A stretch of DNA of 64,000 nt from Leeia speluncae (GTDB taxonomy: Bacteria > Pseudomonadota > Gammaproteobacteria > Burkholderiales > Leeiaceae): assembly GCF_020564625.1 (NCBI RefSeq), contig NZ_JAJBZT010000004.1, positions 302,748 to 366,747 of the forward strand, written 5' to 3'. The position numbers and the translations under genes are program-made. This document shows, in pieces, positions 9,894-19,384 of this stretch. How positions within the stretch are numbered: the first letter of the stretch is position 1; each line of letters starts with the position of its first letter. The notes under the pieces are model-generated. The model was not told the DNA's origin. It did not search any database and was given only the letters and a program-made list of their open reading frames with translations.

Positions 9894-10256
9894 ATGGCCC
9901 GTATTGCCGGTGTAAATATTCCGAATCATCAGCATGCTGAGATCGCATTGACAGCCATTTATGGTGTTGGTCGTACTCGTGCACGTTTGATTTGTGAAAA
10001 AGCTGGTGTTGCTTTCAACACCAAAATGAAAGATGTTAGCGATGCTGACATGGAAAAACTTCGTGACGAAGTTGCTAAGTTCACTGTAGAGGGTGACTTG
10101 CGTCGTGAAATTACCATGAGTATCAAACGCTTGATGGACTTAGGTTGCTATCGCGGTCTACGCCATCGTCGTGGTCTACCTTGTCGTGGTCAGCGTACGA
10201 AAACTAATGCTCGTACACGTAAAGGTCCACGTAAGGCTATTGCTAACAAGAAGTAA
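9894..10256 (+). CDS. rpsM: 30S ribosomal protein uS13
   Basis: S13 lies in the 30S head and contacts P-site tRNA and L5. The 120-residue product starts [20 protein letters not shown] and ends with the basic tail [25 protein letters not shown] ribosome-binding site precedes the ATG. It is the first gene behind the alpha promoter. Confidence 0.97.
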   Translation: MARIAGVNIPNHQHAEIALTAIYGVGRTRARLICEKAGVAFNTKMKDVSDADMEKLRDEVAKFTVEGDLRREITMSIKRLMDLGCYRGLRHRRGLPCRGQRTKTNARTRKGPRKAIANKK

Positions 10257-10275
10257 TTATTAGTAAGGGTTACTC

Positions 10276-10668
10276 ATGGCTAAGGCTTCAACTGCGCGTG
10301 TGCGCAAGAAAGTGAAGAAAAGTGTAGCTGAAGGTATCGTGCACGTTCACGCTTCTTTCAACAACACAATCATCACTATTACTGATCGTCAAGGCAATGC
10401 TTTGTCTTGGGCGACAGCAGGCGGTGCAGGTTTTAAGGGTTCTCGTAAGAGTACTCCGTTTGCAGCGCAGGTTGCTGCTGAGCATGCTGGTAAAGTTGCT
10501 CAGGAGTATGGTGTAAAAAATCTAGAAGTGCGTATCAAGGGTCCTGGCCCAGGTCGTGAATCTGCCGTTCGTGCATTAAACGCCCTTGGTTTCAAGATTA
10601 CTAGCATTTCTGACGTGACGCCGGTGCCTCATAATGGTTGCCGTCCGCCGAAAAAGCGTCGCATCTAA
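10276..10668 (+). CDS. rpsK: 30S ribosomal protein uS11
   Basis: S11 forms the platform near the mRNA exit. The 130-residue product has [20 protein letters not shown] and the C-terminal [18 protein letters not shown], both diagnostic. Confidence 0.97.
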   Translation: MAKASTARVRKKVKKSVAEGIVHVHASFNNTIITITDRQGNALSWATAGGAGFKGSRKSTPFAAQVAAEHAGKVAQEYGVKNLEVRIKGPGPGRESAVRALNALGFKITSISDVTPVPHNGCRPPKKRRI

Positions 10669-10692
10669 TCATTTTTCGATTGGAGAATTTTC

Positions 10693-11316
10693 GTGGCAAG
10701 ATATATCGGTCCTAAGTGTAAACTTTCCCGCCGGGAAGGCACTGACCTCTTTTTGAAGAGCGCTCGTCGCTCAATCGACTCTAAGTGTAAAATTGACGTT
10801 GCTCCTGGCCAACATGGTGCTAAGAGCGGTCAGCGTCAATCTGACTTTGCTGTACAGTTGCGTGAAAAGCAAAAAATTCGCCGTATTTACGGTGTATTGG
10901 AGCGTCAATTCCGTCGCTATTTCGAAGAAGCTGCTCGCCGTAAGGGCTCAACAGGTGAAAACTTGTTAAAGCTTTTGGAAAGTCGTCTTGACAACGTTGT
11001 TTACCGTATGGGTTTTGGCTCGACACGTGCAGAAGCACGTCAGCTAGTGAGCCATAAGGCTATTGTAGTAAATGGCCAATGTGTAAACATCGCTTCATAT
11101 CAAGTTAAAGCTACTGACGTAGTTGCTGTTCGTGAAAAATCGAAAAAGCAAACACGTATTGTTGAAGCGCTTGCACTAGCAGAGTCAATTGGTTTCCCTT
11201 CTTGGGTATCTGTTGATTCTAAAAAGATGGAAGGTGTGTTCAAGACCGCTCCTGATCGCTCTGAATTATCTAGCGACATCAATGAGCAGTTGGTTGTTGA
11301 ATACTATTCCAAGTAA
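10693..11316 (+). CDS. rpsD: 30S ribosomal protein uS4
   Basis: S4 nucleates 30S assembly and in E. coli represses the alpha operon. The 207-residue product starts with GTG, supported by GGAG at 10682-10685 seven bases upstream. It has the N-terminal S4 domain ([19 protein letters not shown]), then the S4 RNA-binding fold ([20 protein letters not shown]). The N-terminus lacks the CxxC zinc motif, so it is the zinc-independent type. Confidence 0.97.
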   Translation: MARYIGPKCKLSRREGTDLFLKSARRSIDSKCKIDVAPGQHGAKSGQRQSDFAVQLREKQKIRRIYGVLERQFRRYFEEAARRKGSTGENLLKLLESRLDNVVYRMGFGSTRAEARQLVSHKAIVVNGQCVNIASYQVKATDVVAVREKSKKQTRIVEALALAESIGFPSWVSVDSKKMEGVFKTAPDRSELSSDINEQLVVEYYSK

Positions 11317-11344
11317 TTGATCCGGATATTACTGGGAAACGACT

Positions 11345-12328
11345 ATGCATAGCAGTGCACAAGAATTTTTGAAGCCACGCGTTATCGAAGTGGAAAACCT
11401 TACAGCAGAACATGCAAAAGTTGTAATGGAACCTTTCGAGCGTGGTTATGGGCACACGCTGGGTAATTCGCTTCGCCGCATTCTTCTGTCTTCAATGCCA
11501 GGGTATGCGGTAACTGAAGTCAAAATCGATGGTGTTGTGCATGAATATTCAACACTAGACGGTGTTCAGGAAGATGTTGTTGACATTCTTTTGAACCTGA
11601 AAGGTGTCGTTTTTAAACTGCACGGGCGTAATTCAGTTGTATTGTCTCTTAAGAAAGAGGGGCAAGGCCCAGTTACCGCTGGTGATATTCAGCTGAGCCA
11701 TGATGTAGAAGTGATCAACCCTGACCACGTTATCGCAAATCTTTCGCACAATGGTAAATTGTCGATGGAAGTGCGTGTAGAAGCTGGTCGTGGTTATCAG
11801 CCTTCTTACAATCGTGGTAAGGGTGATGAGTCTCGTGCTTTAGGAACATTGTTGCTGGATGCTTCTTTTAGTCCTGTTCGTCGTGTTAGTTATGCTGTTG
11901 AAAGCGCTCGTGTTGAGCAGCGTACTGACTTAGATAAACTGGTGATGGATATTGAAACTAATGGTTCAATTGATCCTGAAGAAGCAGTTCGCTACGCAGC
12001 AAGAGTTCTTGTTGATCAGTTGTCTGTGTTTGCAGATCTAGAAGGTACTACTGCTGAAGTCGCTCAACCTGAAGCGCCTCAGTTTGACCCTATTCTTCTG
12101 CGCCCAGTAGATGATCTAGAGTTAACAGTTCGCTCTGCAAACTGTTTGAAAGCTGAGAACATCTATTACATTGGTGACTTGATCCAGCGTACTGAGACAG
12201 AATTGCTCAAGACACCTAATCTAGGCCGTAAATCTCTTAACGAGATCAAAGAAGTCTTGGCTTCTAAAGGCTTAGTGCTAGGTGTTAAGCTAGAGAACTG
12301 GCCACCTGCTAATTTAGAAAAAGCTTAA
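11345..12328 (+). CDS. rpoA: DNA-directed RNA polymerase subunit alpha
   Basis: Alpha dimerises to start RNA polymerase assembly; its C-terminal domain binds UP elements and activators. The 327-residue product has the N-terminal assembly domain ([20 protein letters not shown]), a flexible linker near residue 240 and the C-terminal domain ([20 protein letters not shown], then [19 protein letters not shown]). Length and order rpsD-rpoA-rplQ are standard. Confidence 0.98.
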   Translation: MHSSAQEFLKPRVIEVENLTAEHAKVVMEPFERGYGHTLGNSLRRILLSSMPGYAVTEVKIDGVVHEYSTLDGVQEDVVDILLNLKGVVFKLHGRNSVVLSLKKEGQGPVTAGDIQLSHDVEVINPDHVIANLSHNGKLSMEVRVEAGRGYQPSYNRGKGDESRALGTLLLDASFSPVRRVSYAVESARVEQRTDLDKLVMDIETNGSIDPEEAVRYAARVLVDQLSVFADLEGTTAEVAQPEAPQFDPILLRPVDDLELTVRSANCLKAENIYYIGDLIQRTETELLKTPNLGRKSLNEIKEVLASKGLVLGVKLENWPPANLEKA

Positions 12329-12338
12329 GGGTTTTATT

Positions 12339-12731
12339 ATGCGTCATCGTAATGGCAACAGGAAGTTGAATCGTACGTCCAGCCATCGTCAAGCGATGCT
12401 ACGTAACTTAGCAAATGCATTATTGCAGCATGAAGTTATCAAAACTACATTGCCAAAAGCTAAGGAACTGCGTCGTGTAGCTGAGCCGTTGATTACTTTA
12501 GGTAAGAAGCCATCATTGGCTAATCGTCGTCTAGCGTTTTCTCGCACTCGCGACCGTGAAATTGTAACTAAACTATTTGATGTTCTTGGTCCACGTTACC
12601 AAGCACGTAATGGTGGTTACCTTCGCGTGTTGAAGTTCGGTTTCCGTCAAGGTGACAATGCGCCTATGGCTATTGTTGAGCTTGTAGATCGTCCAGATAC
12701 AGCTGTTGCTGTGGAAGATTCTGAAGCTTAA
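12339..12731 (+). CDS. rplQ: 50S ribosomal protein bL17
   Basis: L17 lies near the tunnel exit. The 130-residue product starts [20 protein letters not shown] and has the [20 protein letters not shown] block. It is the last gene of the ribosomal supercluster and is closed by a strong terminator starting eight bases after its stop. Confidence 0.97.
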   Translation: MRHRNGNRKLNRTSSHRQAMLRNLANALLQHEVIKTTLPKAKELRRVAEPLITLGKKPSLANRRLAFSRTRDREIVTKLFDVLGPRYQARNGGYLRVLKFGFRQGDNAPMAIVELVDRPDTAVAVEDSEA

Positions 12732-12738
12732 TAAGCTA

Positions 12739-12787
12739 CCTCAGGTAATAAAAAAGCCCGCTTAGCGGGCTTTTTTATTACCTGAGG
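12739..12787. terminator. Perfect bidirectional rho-independent terminator
   Basis: Two 23-base arms (12739-12761 and 12765-12787) are exact reverse complements around a three-base loop. The GC core GCCCGC/GCGGGC is followed on both strands by six U residues. It ends the alpha operon on the plus strand and the MBL-fold gene, whose stop is five bases away, on the minus strand. Confidence 0.93.
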
Positions 12788-12791
12788 ATTT

Positions 12792-13568
12792 TTATTTTAG
12801 TGGTAGTTGGTAATTGTTTTGTGTCATGATGTCTACGCCACATGGTATTTCTACCACCCAATTTAAATACTCTTCAATCATTTTTTGCCCTTTAATTGGG
12901 CTTCCATGCTGTGGCACTAACCACTCCACATCTAGTCTTCTTACCATGTCTGCCCAATAGCGTACAATTTTTTGACTACACATATACCTTTGGTGAAATG
13001 GCTTCATGTAAGGCACATGTTTCTCTAGTGATTCTATCGGTTTTCCAGCATCTTCGTGTGCGACTAAAGATGCACCCATGTCACCGGTAAAGAGTATTTT
13101 AGAAACACTGTCATAAAATTGGAAGTTACCTTCTGAATGAAGGAAGTGGGCTGGCACAGCTACGATTCTACTTGCGCCAAGTTTGAAGTGCATTCCTGGA
13201 TCTGGAATAGGAATAATCCTGCCTTCTGTGCTGCCTATTGTGCAAAAGTGTGGGATAAAGCGTGACCAAATCTTTGATACTGCAACTTTACAATCTGTAT
13301 GAACTAACCATTTATTTACTGAGGCAACGATATCAGGGTCTGCGTGTGAGGCAAATACATAGTCTAATTCACTTGCCTGAAAATGCTCATACATTGCCAT
13401 TCTTAGGGCGTTGTATGTCATATTGCCCCCAGGGTCTATCAAGCAACCGTGTCCGTTATCTACAATCAAAAACTGGTTTGCTTGTATGGCGTGATCGGCT
13501 TCATCATCCACTAAATCTGTGAACATTAAGCAGACGTGTTTGCCATCATTGTATAGTTCTATCGCCAT
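12792..13568 (-). CDS. MBL-fold diiron protein, ODP-like
   Basis: A 258-residue protein of the metallo-beta-lactamase fold, closest in motif style to the flavodiiron/ODP branch that binds oxygen at a diiron centre. Metal-ligand motifs in order: SHADPDI (about residues 75-81), AHFLHSEGN, FTGDMGAS and VPQHGSP. The first motif has DPDI where hydrolytic MBL enzymes have DxDH, so the last His is missing. There is no flavodoxin domain. AAGGAAAAG precedes the ATG. Role is unproven; oxygen sensing or peroxide chemistry is possible, and it is not expected to be a lactamase. An AT-rich 112-base gap separates it from the HDOD gene upstream. Confidence 0.75.
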   Translation of the reverse strand: MAIELYNDGKHVCLMFTDLVDDEADHAIQANQFLIVDNGHGCLIDPGGNMTYNALRMAMYEHFQASELDYVFASHADPDIVASVNKWLVHTDCKVAVSKIWSRFIPHFCTIGSTEGRIIPIPDPGMHFKLGASRIVAVPAHFLHSEGNFQFYDSVSKILFTGDMGASLVAHEDAGKPIESLEKHVPYMKPFHQRYMCSQKIVRYWADMVRRLDVEWLVPQHGSPIKGQKMIEEYLNWVVEIPCGVDIMTQNNYQLPLK

Positions 13569-13680
13569 ATTTCTTTTCCTTGATTATTTGATGATTGAAG
13601 CATGTACATGACAGTTGAATTTAGATTTATATCAAATAATATTCTGAAAAGATATGATTCTTGTTGATGGGGTCTTTGAT

Positions 13681-14520
13681 TTACAGCAATTGTTTGTTTG
13701 TTAAGATTCGTACGAGGTATTCAGGTACTTGCTCTAGGCTTTGCCCTGTTAATTCTGCAATTGCTTTATAGTCATCTGGCAGTGCCGGGTCTGTCGGACT
13801 GTAAAGTATATGTCTAGCGACTCTATTAGCTAAAGCTACAATATGTGCTCTAGAATTTATTTTGTCTTCTTGCTCATTTAATAAAATGAGCAGTAATTCA
13901 GGAAGTTTCCAGTTTTTCGCTAATTCAACTTGAATCTCTTGAAATGTTACACCTAGTACAGTTTTTTGTGCTTCTGCGCTACGTTTACCAGGTGTTGCTT
14001 GTAAAACTCTTTGTATCTCTATTGTAAGTCTGGGTGCGGTTAAGCATAAAATTATTTCTGCTAGATCGTAGAGTAGTGCTGCGATTACTAACTCATCTGA
14101 TTCAATATCATGCCTAATTTTTCCCCACAATAAAGCTAGATAACTTCCGATGTGTGCTCTTTGAATGAGTTTTGTTAAATGTGTGTGTGCTTCAAAATGT
14201 AAACGTAACGTTTCTTCAACTGTTTTTTGTGGTTGGTGTTCATGAAAGAAACGCTCTACGCCTCGCATCATGATTGCATGTGCTACGGTTGTGATTGGGG
14301 TGATGTTTTGCGTCGTATTTTTTTGGATATTTCTGAGGACTTGTATTGTCATTAAAGGGTCTCGTAGCACCACTTCTGATAATGTTTTTGCTGTTAAACT
14401 TTCTGAAACTTCATTTAGTGCTAAGAGCGTTTTCTTTGTACTTTCTAGTACTGGGATTTCTGCATTTTCAAAGTAGAGCACCCATGATTTTAAATTCGGT
14501 AAGGGTTCTTGTAACATCAT
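13681..14520 (-). CDS. HDOD-domain signalling protein
   Basis: A 279-residue protein with an HDOD (HD-related output) domain, a degenerate helical domain found in bacterial signalling proteins. Visible features are an N-terminal helical region (PVLESTKKTLLALNEVSESL), the pattern LSEVVLRDPLMTIQVLRNIQ and the central AALLYDLAEIILCL segment where true HD phosphohydrolases carry His-Asp; catalytic HD residues are absent. It starts seven bases after the quinone reductase gene and is probably the last gene of the regulator-reductase-HDOD operon. Target unknown. Confidence 0.75.
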   Translation of the reverse strand: MMLQEPLPNLKSWVLYFENAEIPVLESTKKTLLALNEVSESLTAKTLSEVVLRDPLMTIQVLRNIQKNTTQNITPITTVAHAIMMRGVERFFHEHQPQKTVEETLRLHFEAHTHLTKLIQRAHIGSYLALLWGKIRHDIESDELVIAALLYDLAEIILCLTAPRLTIEIQRVLQATPGKRSAEAQKTVLGVTFQEIQVELAKNWKLPELLLILLNEQEDKINSRAHIVALANRVARHILYSPTDPALPDDYKAIAELTGQSLEQVPEYLVRILTNKQLL

Positions 14521-14527
14521 GGGCTCC

Positions 14528-15499
14528 TCAATATGGCTTTAGTATTATTTTTCCTACGTGGCTATGTTTTGCGAGTGCTTCGTGGGCCCTCTCTGCCTCT
14601 TGTAGACTAAATGTACTACCGATTACTGGCTTAATTTTGTTCATCTTAAAGAGGTTGTTGTTAAGTCTTATTGCGTCATTTACTAACTTCACTTTTTCTA
14701 CTGTTTCCAGACTTCTTAGTGTAACTGCTTTGATTGTAATTTTCTTGCTAAGTAATTTTGCAATGTCTACTTCACTTTTTCTCCCGCCTTGAAATGCGAT
14801 AATAATGAGGTGACCGAATTCATTTAGTACGTTGATGTTTTTCTGGGTGTATGACCCTGCTACCATGTCTAAGACTACGTCTACTTTATAAGCTAGCTCT
14901 TTAATGAGGAGCTCGAAATCTTCTGTGTTGTAGTTTATGACTAAATCACAACCTAAAGCGTATGCTGTTTTTTTCTTTGTTTCAGAGCCAACTGTTGTGA
15001 TGACTTTGTAACCTAGTCCTTTTAATTGTTGTACTGCAAAAACGCCAATCCCGCTTGTGCCTCCATGCACTAAGATGGTTGGGTTTTGATTTTGCTTGAG
15101 TGTTATTTGATGAACGGTATTTTGAATCGTTAGCGCTGCTTCAGGGTAGGCGGCAGCTTCCTCAACTGTCCATCCTTCAGGTATTGGCATGAGCATTCTT
15201 GCTTTAGCAACTACAAATTCTGCATAGCCACCACCATTTACTAGTGTGCATACTGGTTTACCGATTAATCCTGAGTTTGTTTCACTTCCTACTCTAATCA
15301 CTTCACCAGAAACCTCAACACCTAGTATTGTGCTATCTGTTGGTGGGATGGGGTAATGCCCTTGCCTTTGTAGCAAGTCCATTCGATTTACACCGCATGC
15401 AAATACTTTAATTAGTACTTCATCTTTTGCTGGTGTCGGGATTTCGACCTCTGTAACGATGAGCTTCTGATCTGTTGGATTAACTTGGATTTGTTTCAT
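14528..15499 (-). CDS. NADPH:quinone reductase / zinc-binding dehydrogenase family
   Basis: A 323-residue medium-chain dehydrogenase/reductase. It has the N-terminal GroES-like domain with GVEVSGEVIRVGSE and the Rossmann domain with VHGGTSGIGVFAVQQL, the pattern of quinone oxidoreductases of the PIG3/Qor branch. Catalytic-zinc Cys/His pairs are not evident, consistent with the zinc-free quinone reductase group. The ATG overlaps the regulator stop (ATGA), so the gene is co-translated with the sigma-54 activator and may share its inducing signal, for example aldehydes or quinones. Confidence 0.82.
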   Translation of the reverse strand: MKQIQVNPTDQKLIVTEVEIPTPAKDEVLIKVFACGVNRMDLLQRQGHYPIPPTDSTILGVEVSGEVIRVGSETNSGLIGKPVCTLVNGGGYAEFVVAKARMLMPIPEGWTVEEAAAYPEAALTIQNTVHQITLKQNQNPTILVHGGTSGIGVFAVQQLKGLGYKVITTVGSETKKKTAYALGCDLVINYNTEDFELLIKELAYKVDVVLDMVAGSYTQKNINVLNEFGHLIIIAFQGGRKSEVDIAKLLSKKITIKAVTLRSLETVEKVKLVNDAIRLNNNLFKMNKIKPVIGSTFSLQEAERAHEALAKHSHVGKIILKPY

Positions 15500-17355
15500 G
15501 TTGCATTTTTTCTTTTTATATTGCGATAAATTGTACTTCTGTGGATTCCTAGCGCTTTCGCCGCCGCACTAATATTGCCATCATATTTAGCTAGCGCTTC
15601 TTCTATCGCATTGTCAGTTACTGTATTTAGTCCTGAAACTTCGTTGCTAATTTGCTGTTTATATGGATTAAAATTCTGTATGTAGACAGGTAAGTCTGAT
15701 GTGATAATTTGTGTCTGGTCATCTGCTAGTGCGACTAGTGTTTTTAGAAGGTTGGCTAACTCACGTGCATTTCCTGGCCATTCATAGGATAGTAATTGGA
15801 GCCGAGCTTTATCGCACAATGTGATGTTTCGCTTTTTGGCTCCGCTACTTTCAAACAATGTATCAAGTAGATCGGGCAGCCCTTCTCGTTCACGAAGCGG
15901 GGTAAGATTAACAACAAAATGCTGTAATCGATAGTAGAGGTCTGCTCTAAATGTACCTTGTGCGACGGCTTCTGTGAGGTCTTTGTGTGTCGCACAGATC
16001 GGAATAAAGTCTACTTTAGTTGCTTTACCTCCACCGAGTGGGCTCACTTCTTTTTCTTGCAGTACTCTTAATAACCTGGCTTGTAAGCTAAGCGGCATAT
16101 CGCCAATTTCATCTAAAAATAAAACGCCACCATCCGCTTCTTTAAGTTTCCCCGGGGCACCTTTTTTGCGCGCCCCTGTAAAAGCACCTTCTTCATAACC
16201 AAATAGTTCTGCTTCAATCAATCCTTCAGGTATTGCTGCACAATTAATTGCAATAAAAGGTTTGTCTCTTCTACTACAAGCTGCATGTAATGCACGGCTA
16301 AATATTTCTTTACCTGTACCGGTTTCTCCTAAAATGAGTACTGGAATTTCTGCATTGATTGCTCTAGTTGCTTTACTTAATTGATGTTGACTGGCGTTAT
16401 CCCAGTAAATGCCTGCAGGTGCTGGGCGTGTTACTGGCGCTGGTGTCGGGATTGTTTTTGTTTTAGGCTGTGCTGTTCTAACAATGGCAGAATATTGCTG
16501 GCCATTTTTTAACTGAATGATTTGAACGATTTCTGATTGTGTGGGTACGCGTATAAATAAAGTATTTAAAGCAACGCCTTCATCTTGTTGTTCTAGGTTT
16601 AATGTTTGTTTTGCCACTCTATTTGCAAACAGTATCTGATTATCGTTGCAGATAATTAGTGCTTCTTGAGGCGTGCCGAGTAATGTTGGGTTGGTATGAA
16701 AGCGGATGTGCGCATGTTGTTCCGCTAATTCTAAAAACCAACGATGTTCAATTTGGCGAATTGCCATTTGAATGAGGCCTTTGGCATGGCCTTGCGGTAG
16801 TCTAGCGTCTCCTGATATATCTAATACTCCAGCAAGCTCTCCTTGCGGAGTTAAAATAGGTGCGGCAGTACACGATAGAACTTGATTTGGGTGTAGGTAG
16901 TGTTCACCCCCCCAAACCTCCACCATCGATTTTTCGGCTAATGCGGTGCCAATTGCATTGGTCCCTTTGTCTGTTTCACTCCAATTCACACCTGGTTTTA
17001 AAGCAACTTGCTCTGCTTTTCTTAAAAAAGTACCTTCCCCTCTGCGATCTAGGATTAATCCATCCGCATCGGTAAGCAAAATCATGCTGCCAGAGTCTGC
17101 GACGCTTGCACCTAATACATCTAATTCTGGCTCGGCAAGTTTTAAAAGATAGGTGCTGCGCTCTTTTGCAATATCGAGTTCATAACGTGTGACGGGCTCA
17201 CTATTGCTTAAGTGTGAATTGATGCCTAATGCTGCACATCTTTGCCAAGAGCGCGCAATTGAAATTGGCAAGAAGGGAGGGAGCTCTCCTTTTTCGAAGA
17301 ACTGATAACGGGCCTTCTTGATGGCATTGGCAGAGGGCGTGCCAGTTAATGACAT
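15496..17355 (-). CDS. acoR: Sigma-54-dependent activator, AcoR family
   Basis: A 619-residue enhancer-binding protein. Order: GAF-type sensor region (about 60-210, with LLTDADGLILDRRGEG), a linker, an AAA+ domain with Walker A GETGTGKE, the sigma-54 contact loop GAFTGA and Walker B GGVLFLDEIGD, and a Fis-type helix-turn-helix at the C-terminus (GNISAAAKALGIHRSTIYRN). This layout matches AcoR, the activator of acetoin and aldehyde genes. It is divergent from an aldehyde dehydrogenase that has a -24/-12 promoter and repeated upstream boxes, so that gene is the obvious target. The symbol indicates family only; the effector is not known. Confidence 0.82.
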   Translation of the reverse strand: MSLTGTPSANAIKKARYQFFEKGELPPFLPISIARSWQRCAALGINSHLSNSEPVTRYELDIAKERSTYLLKLAEPELDVLGASVADSGSMILLTDADGLILDRRGEGTFLRKAEQVALKPGVNWSETDKGTNAIGTALAEKSMVEVWGGEHYLHPNQVLSCTAAPILTPQGELAGVLDISGDARLPQGHAKGLIQMAIRQIEHRWFLELAEQHAHIRFHTNPTLLGTPQEALIICNDNQILFANRVAKQTLNLEQQDEGVALNTLFIRVPTQSEIVQIIQLKNGQQYSAIVRTAQPKTKTIPTPAPVTRPAPAGIYWDNASQHQLSKATRAINAEIPVLILGETGTGKEIFSRALHAACSRRDKPFIAINCAAIPEGLIEAELFGYEEGAFTGARKKGAPGKLKEADGGVLFLDEIGDMPLSLQARLLRVLQEKEVSPLGGGKATKVDFIPICATHKDLTEAVAQGTFRADLYYRLQHFVVNLTPLREREGLPDLLDTLFESSGAKKRNITLCDKARLQLLSYEWPGNARELANLLKTLVALADDQTQIITSDLPVYIQNFNPYKQQISNEVSGLNTVTDNAIEEALAKYDGNISAAAKALGIHRSTIYRNIKRKNAT

Positions 17356-17481
17356 CTTGTGTTCTCCTATGCTGCTTTTTAGAAATAGTAGTTAGCAGCT
17401 TGATTTTTATATAAATGTATCTGATTCGAACACGTTGGGCGAGTGATTTTTTGTGAGTTTTAACTTGTCTGTCGCACGGAC

Positions 17482-17641
17482 TGTTGCATGTGTTGCAATT
17501 TGCAACGACGTTGTGTTGCAGTAAAAAATACTTAGTAGTTTAACTATCTGGCATTTTCTGAAAAATAATTTGGTGCGTTGCAATATTTAAAATATTTTTC
17601 CCTTTGTTAGTAAAGGGTTGAGGGTTGTTGCGATGCAAATG
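17482..17641 (+). promoter_or_regulatory. Upstream activator boxes (TGTTGCA repeats)
   Basis: The 381-base gap between the divergent regulator and aldehyde dehydrogenase holds a perfect palindrome, GTTGCAA-T-TTGCAAC (17492-17506). Further TGTTGCA or GTTGCAA half sites lie at 17482-17488, 17514-17520 and 17577-17583, and TTGCGATGCAA is near 17628-17638. They lie 40-200 bases upstream of the -24/-12 promoter, the usual distance for sigma-54 enhancers. Binding by the divergent activator is inferred. Confidence 0.6.
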
Positions 17642-17650
17642 CCTTGAAGA

Positions 17651-17666
17651 TGGCACGCTTTGTGCA
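17651..17666 (+). promoter_or_regulatory. Sigma-54 (-24/-12) promoter of the aldehyde dehydrogenase gene
   Basis: TGGCACGCTTTGTGCA matches the sigma-54 consensus TGGCAC-N5-TTGCA except for G in place of the first T of the -12 box. The GG (17652-17653) and GC (17664-17665) dinucleotides are 12 bases apart, as required. Transcription would start near 17677, about 60 bases before the ATG. Confidence 0.78.
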
Positions 17667-17736
17667 ATAGTTAATGCATGCAAAACGCAAAGACGTTCTT
17701 GCAGGACACTAATAAATCCAAAGAGGAGATGCACAA

Positions 17737-19257
17737 ATGTCTACTATCGTTCCAGGACAATATGGCTTTAAAGTTCCATTCAAGACTCGTTACGGTAACT
17801 TCATCAATGGTGAGTGGGTTGCTCCATTAAGCGGTGAGTATTTTGAAAACATCACGCCAGTTACCGGTAAAGTATTTTGTGAAATTCCTCGTTCTAATGC
17901 CGCAGATATCGAACTAGCATTGGACGCTGCTCATGCTGCAAAAGATGGCTGGGCAAGAACATCTACTACCGATCGCGCAAATGTATTAAACCGTATTGCG
18001 GATCGCATGGAAGCAAATCTAGAGTTATTAGCAACTGCAGAAACATGGGATAACGGTAAGCCAATTCGCGAAACCATGGCTGCTGACATTCCTTTAGCTA
18101 TTGATCACTTCCGTTACTTTGCTGCATGTATCCGTGCACAAGAAGGTAGTATTGGTGAAGTGGATCACAACACTTTTGCTTATCACTTGCATGAGCCATT
18201 GGGGGTGGTTGGTCAAATTATTCCTTGGAACTTCCCGATTCTGATGGCTGCGTGGAAATTGGCGCCAGCGATTGCTGCAGGTAATTGCGTGGTACTGAAG
18301 CCAGCAGAACAAACACCAGTATCTATTTTGATTTTAATGGAAGTGATTCAAGATCTACTGCCAAAAGGTGTGTTGAACATTGTTAACGGCTTTGGTTTAG
18401 AAGCCGGCAAACCATTGGCATCTAATAGCCGTATTGCAAAAATTGCCTTTACTGGTGAGACCACAACTGGCCGCTTGATTATGCAATATGCGGCTCAAAA
18501 CATCATTCCTGTTACTTTGGAACTAGGTGGCAAGTCTCCTAACATCTTCTTCCAAGACGTGATGGCAAAAGATGATGGCTACCTAGATAAAGCGATTGAA
18601 GGCTTTGTATTGTTTGCACTGAACCAAGGTGAGGTGTGTACATGCCCATCTCGTGCACTAGTTCATGAGTCAATCTATGATCAGTTCATGGAGCGCGTAC
18701 TTAAACGTGTGGCAGCTATTAAACAAGGGAACCCACTAGACAAAGATACTATGATTGGTGCGCAAGCTTCTAATGAGCAAATGCAAAAGATCTTGTCTTA
18801 CATGGATATTGGTCGTGAAGAAGGCGCAAAAGTATTGGCTGGTGGTTCTGCTGCAAGCCTAGAGGGGGACTTGGCTGGTGGTTATTATGTGAAACCAACT
18901 GTGTTCCAAGGTCATAACAAGATGCGTATCTTCCAAGAAGAAATTTTTGGACCAGTTGTATCTGTCACTACCTTTAAAGATGAGGCAGAAGCACTTTCAA
19001 TTGCTAACGATACCTTATATGGCTTGGGTGCTGGTGTTTGGTCTCGTGATATGAATACCGCTTTCCGTATGGGGCGTGGTATTCAGGCTGGTCGCGTGTG
19101 GACTAACTGCTACCATGCTTATCCTGCTCACGCTGCTTTTGGTGGTTACAAACAATCTGGTATTGGTCGTGAAACACACAAAATGATGCTTGACCATTAT
19201 CAGCAAACTAAGAATCTGTTGGTGAGCTATAGCGAAAGTCCATTGGGCTTCTTCTAA
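17737..19257 (+). CDS. aldB: Aldehyde dehydrogenase, AldB/ExaC type
   Basis: NAD(P)-dependent oxidation of small aldehydes such as acetaldehyde to carboxylic acids. The 506-residue protein aligns by eye along its whole length with E. coli AldB: GETWDN-type segment [26 protein letters not shown], the catalytic-Glu motif LELGGKSPN, and the nucleophile region [13 protein letters not shown]. The C-terminus [19 protein letters not shown] is typical of the AldB/AcoD/ExaC clade. An AGAGGAGATG ribosome-binding site precedes the ATG. It is controlled by a -24/-12 promoter and probably by the divergent AcoR-like activator. Confidence 0.93.
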   Translation: MSTIVPGQYGFKVPFKTRYGNFINGEWVAPLSGEYFENITPVTGKVFCEIPRSNAADIELALDAAHAAKDGWARTSTTDRANVLNRIADRMEANLELLATAETWDNGKPIRETMAADIPLAIDHFRYFAACIRAQEGSIGEVDHNTFAYHLHEPLGVVGQIIPWNFPILMAAWKLAPAIAAGNCVVLKPAEQTPVSILILMEVIQDLLPKGVLNIVNGFGLEAGKPLASNSRIAKIAFTGETTTGRLIMQYAAQNIIPVTLELGGKSPNIFFQDVMAKDDGYLDKAIEGFVLFALNQGEVCTCPSRALVHESIYDQFMERVLKRVAAIKQGNPLDKDTMIGAQASNEQMQKILSYMDIGREEGAKVLAGGSAASLEGDLAGGYYVKPTVFQGHNKMRIFQEEIFGPVVSVTTFKDEAEALSIANDTLYGLGAGVWSRDMNTAFRMGRGIQAGRVWTNCYHAYPAHAAFGGYKQSGIGRETHKMMLDHYQQTKNLLVSYSESPLGFF

Positions 19258-19267
19258 TCGTAGTTGT

Positions 19268-19303
19268 CTACTACCTCTTTTATTGTCTCCAATGAGGTAG
19301 TAG
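19268..19303 (+). other. Inverted repeat after the aldehyde dehydrogenase gene
   Basis: Exact 10-base arms (CTACTACCTC at 19268-19277 and GAGGTAGTAG at 19294-19303) flank a 16-base loop, starting 11 bases after the stop codon. There is no U-tract, so it is a transcript hairpin that may protect the 3' end of the aldB message, not a terminator by itself. Confidence 0.5.
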
Positions 19304-19329
19304 GGCTCTCTTTATGCTGGCAGTGACTG

Positions 19330-19369
19330 GGCGTATCACGATTTCTATCGTCGATACGCCGCTTTTTTT
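19330..19369 (+). terminator. Intrinsic terminator between aldB and the DUF779 gene
   Basis: The arms GGCGTATC-ACGAT (19330-19342) and ATCGT-C-GATACGCC (19347-19360) pair with one bulged C and a four-base loop, followed by seven U residues (19363-19369). The U-tract ends four bases before the ribosome-binding site of the next gene, so downstream expression depends on readthrough. Confidence 0.8.
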
Positions 19370-19384
19370 GAGAAGGAGTCTATG

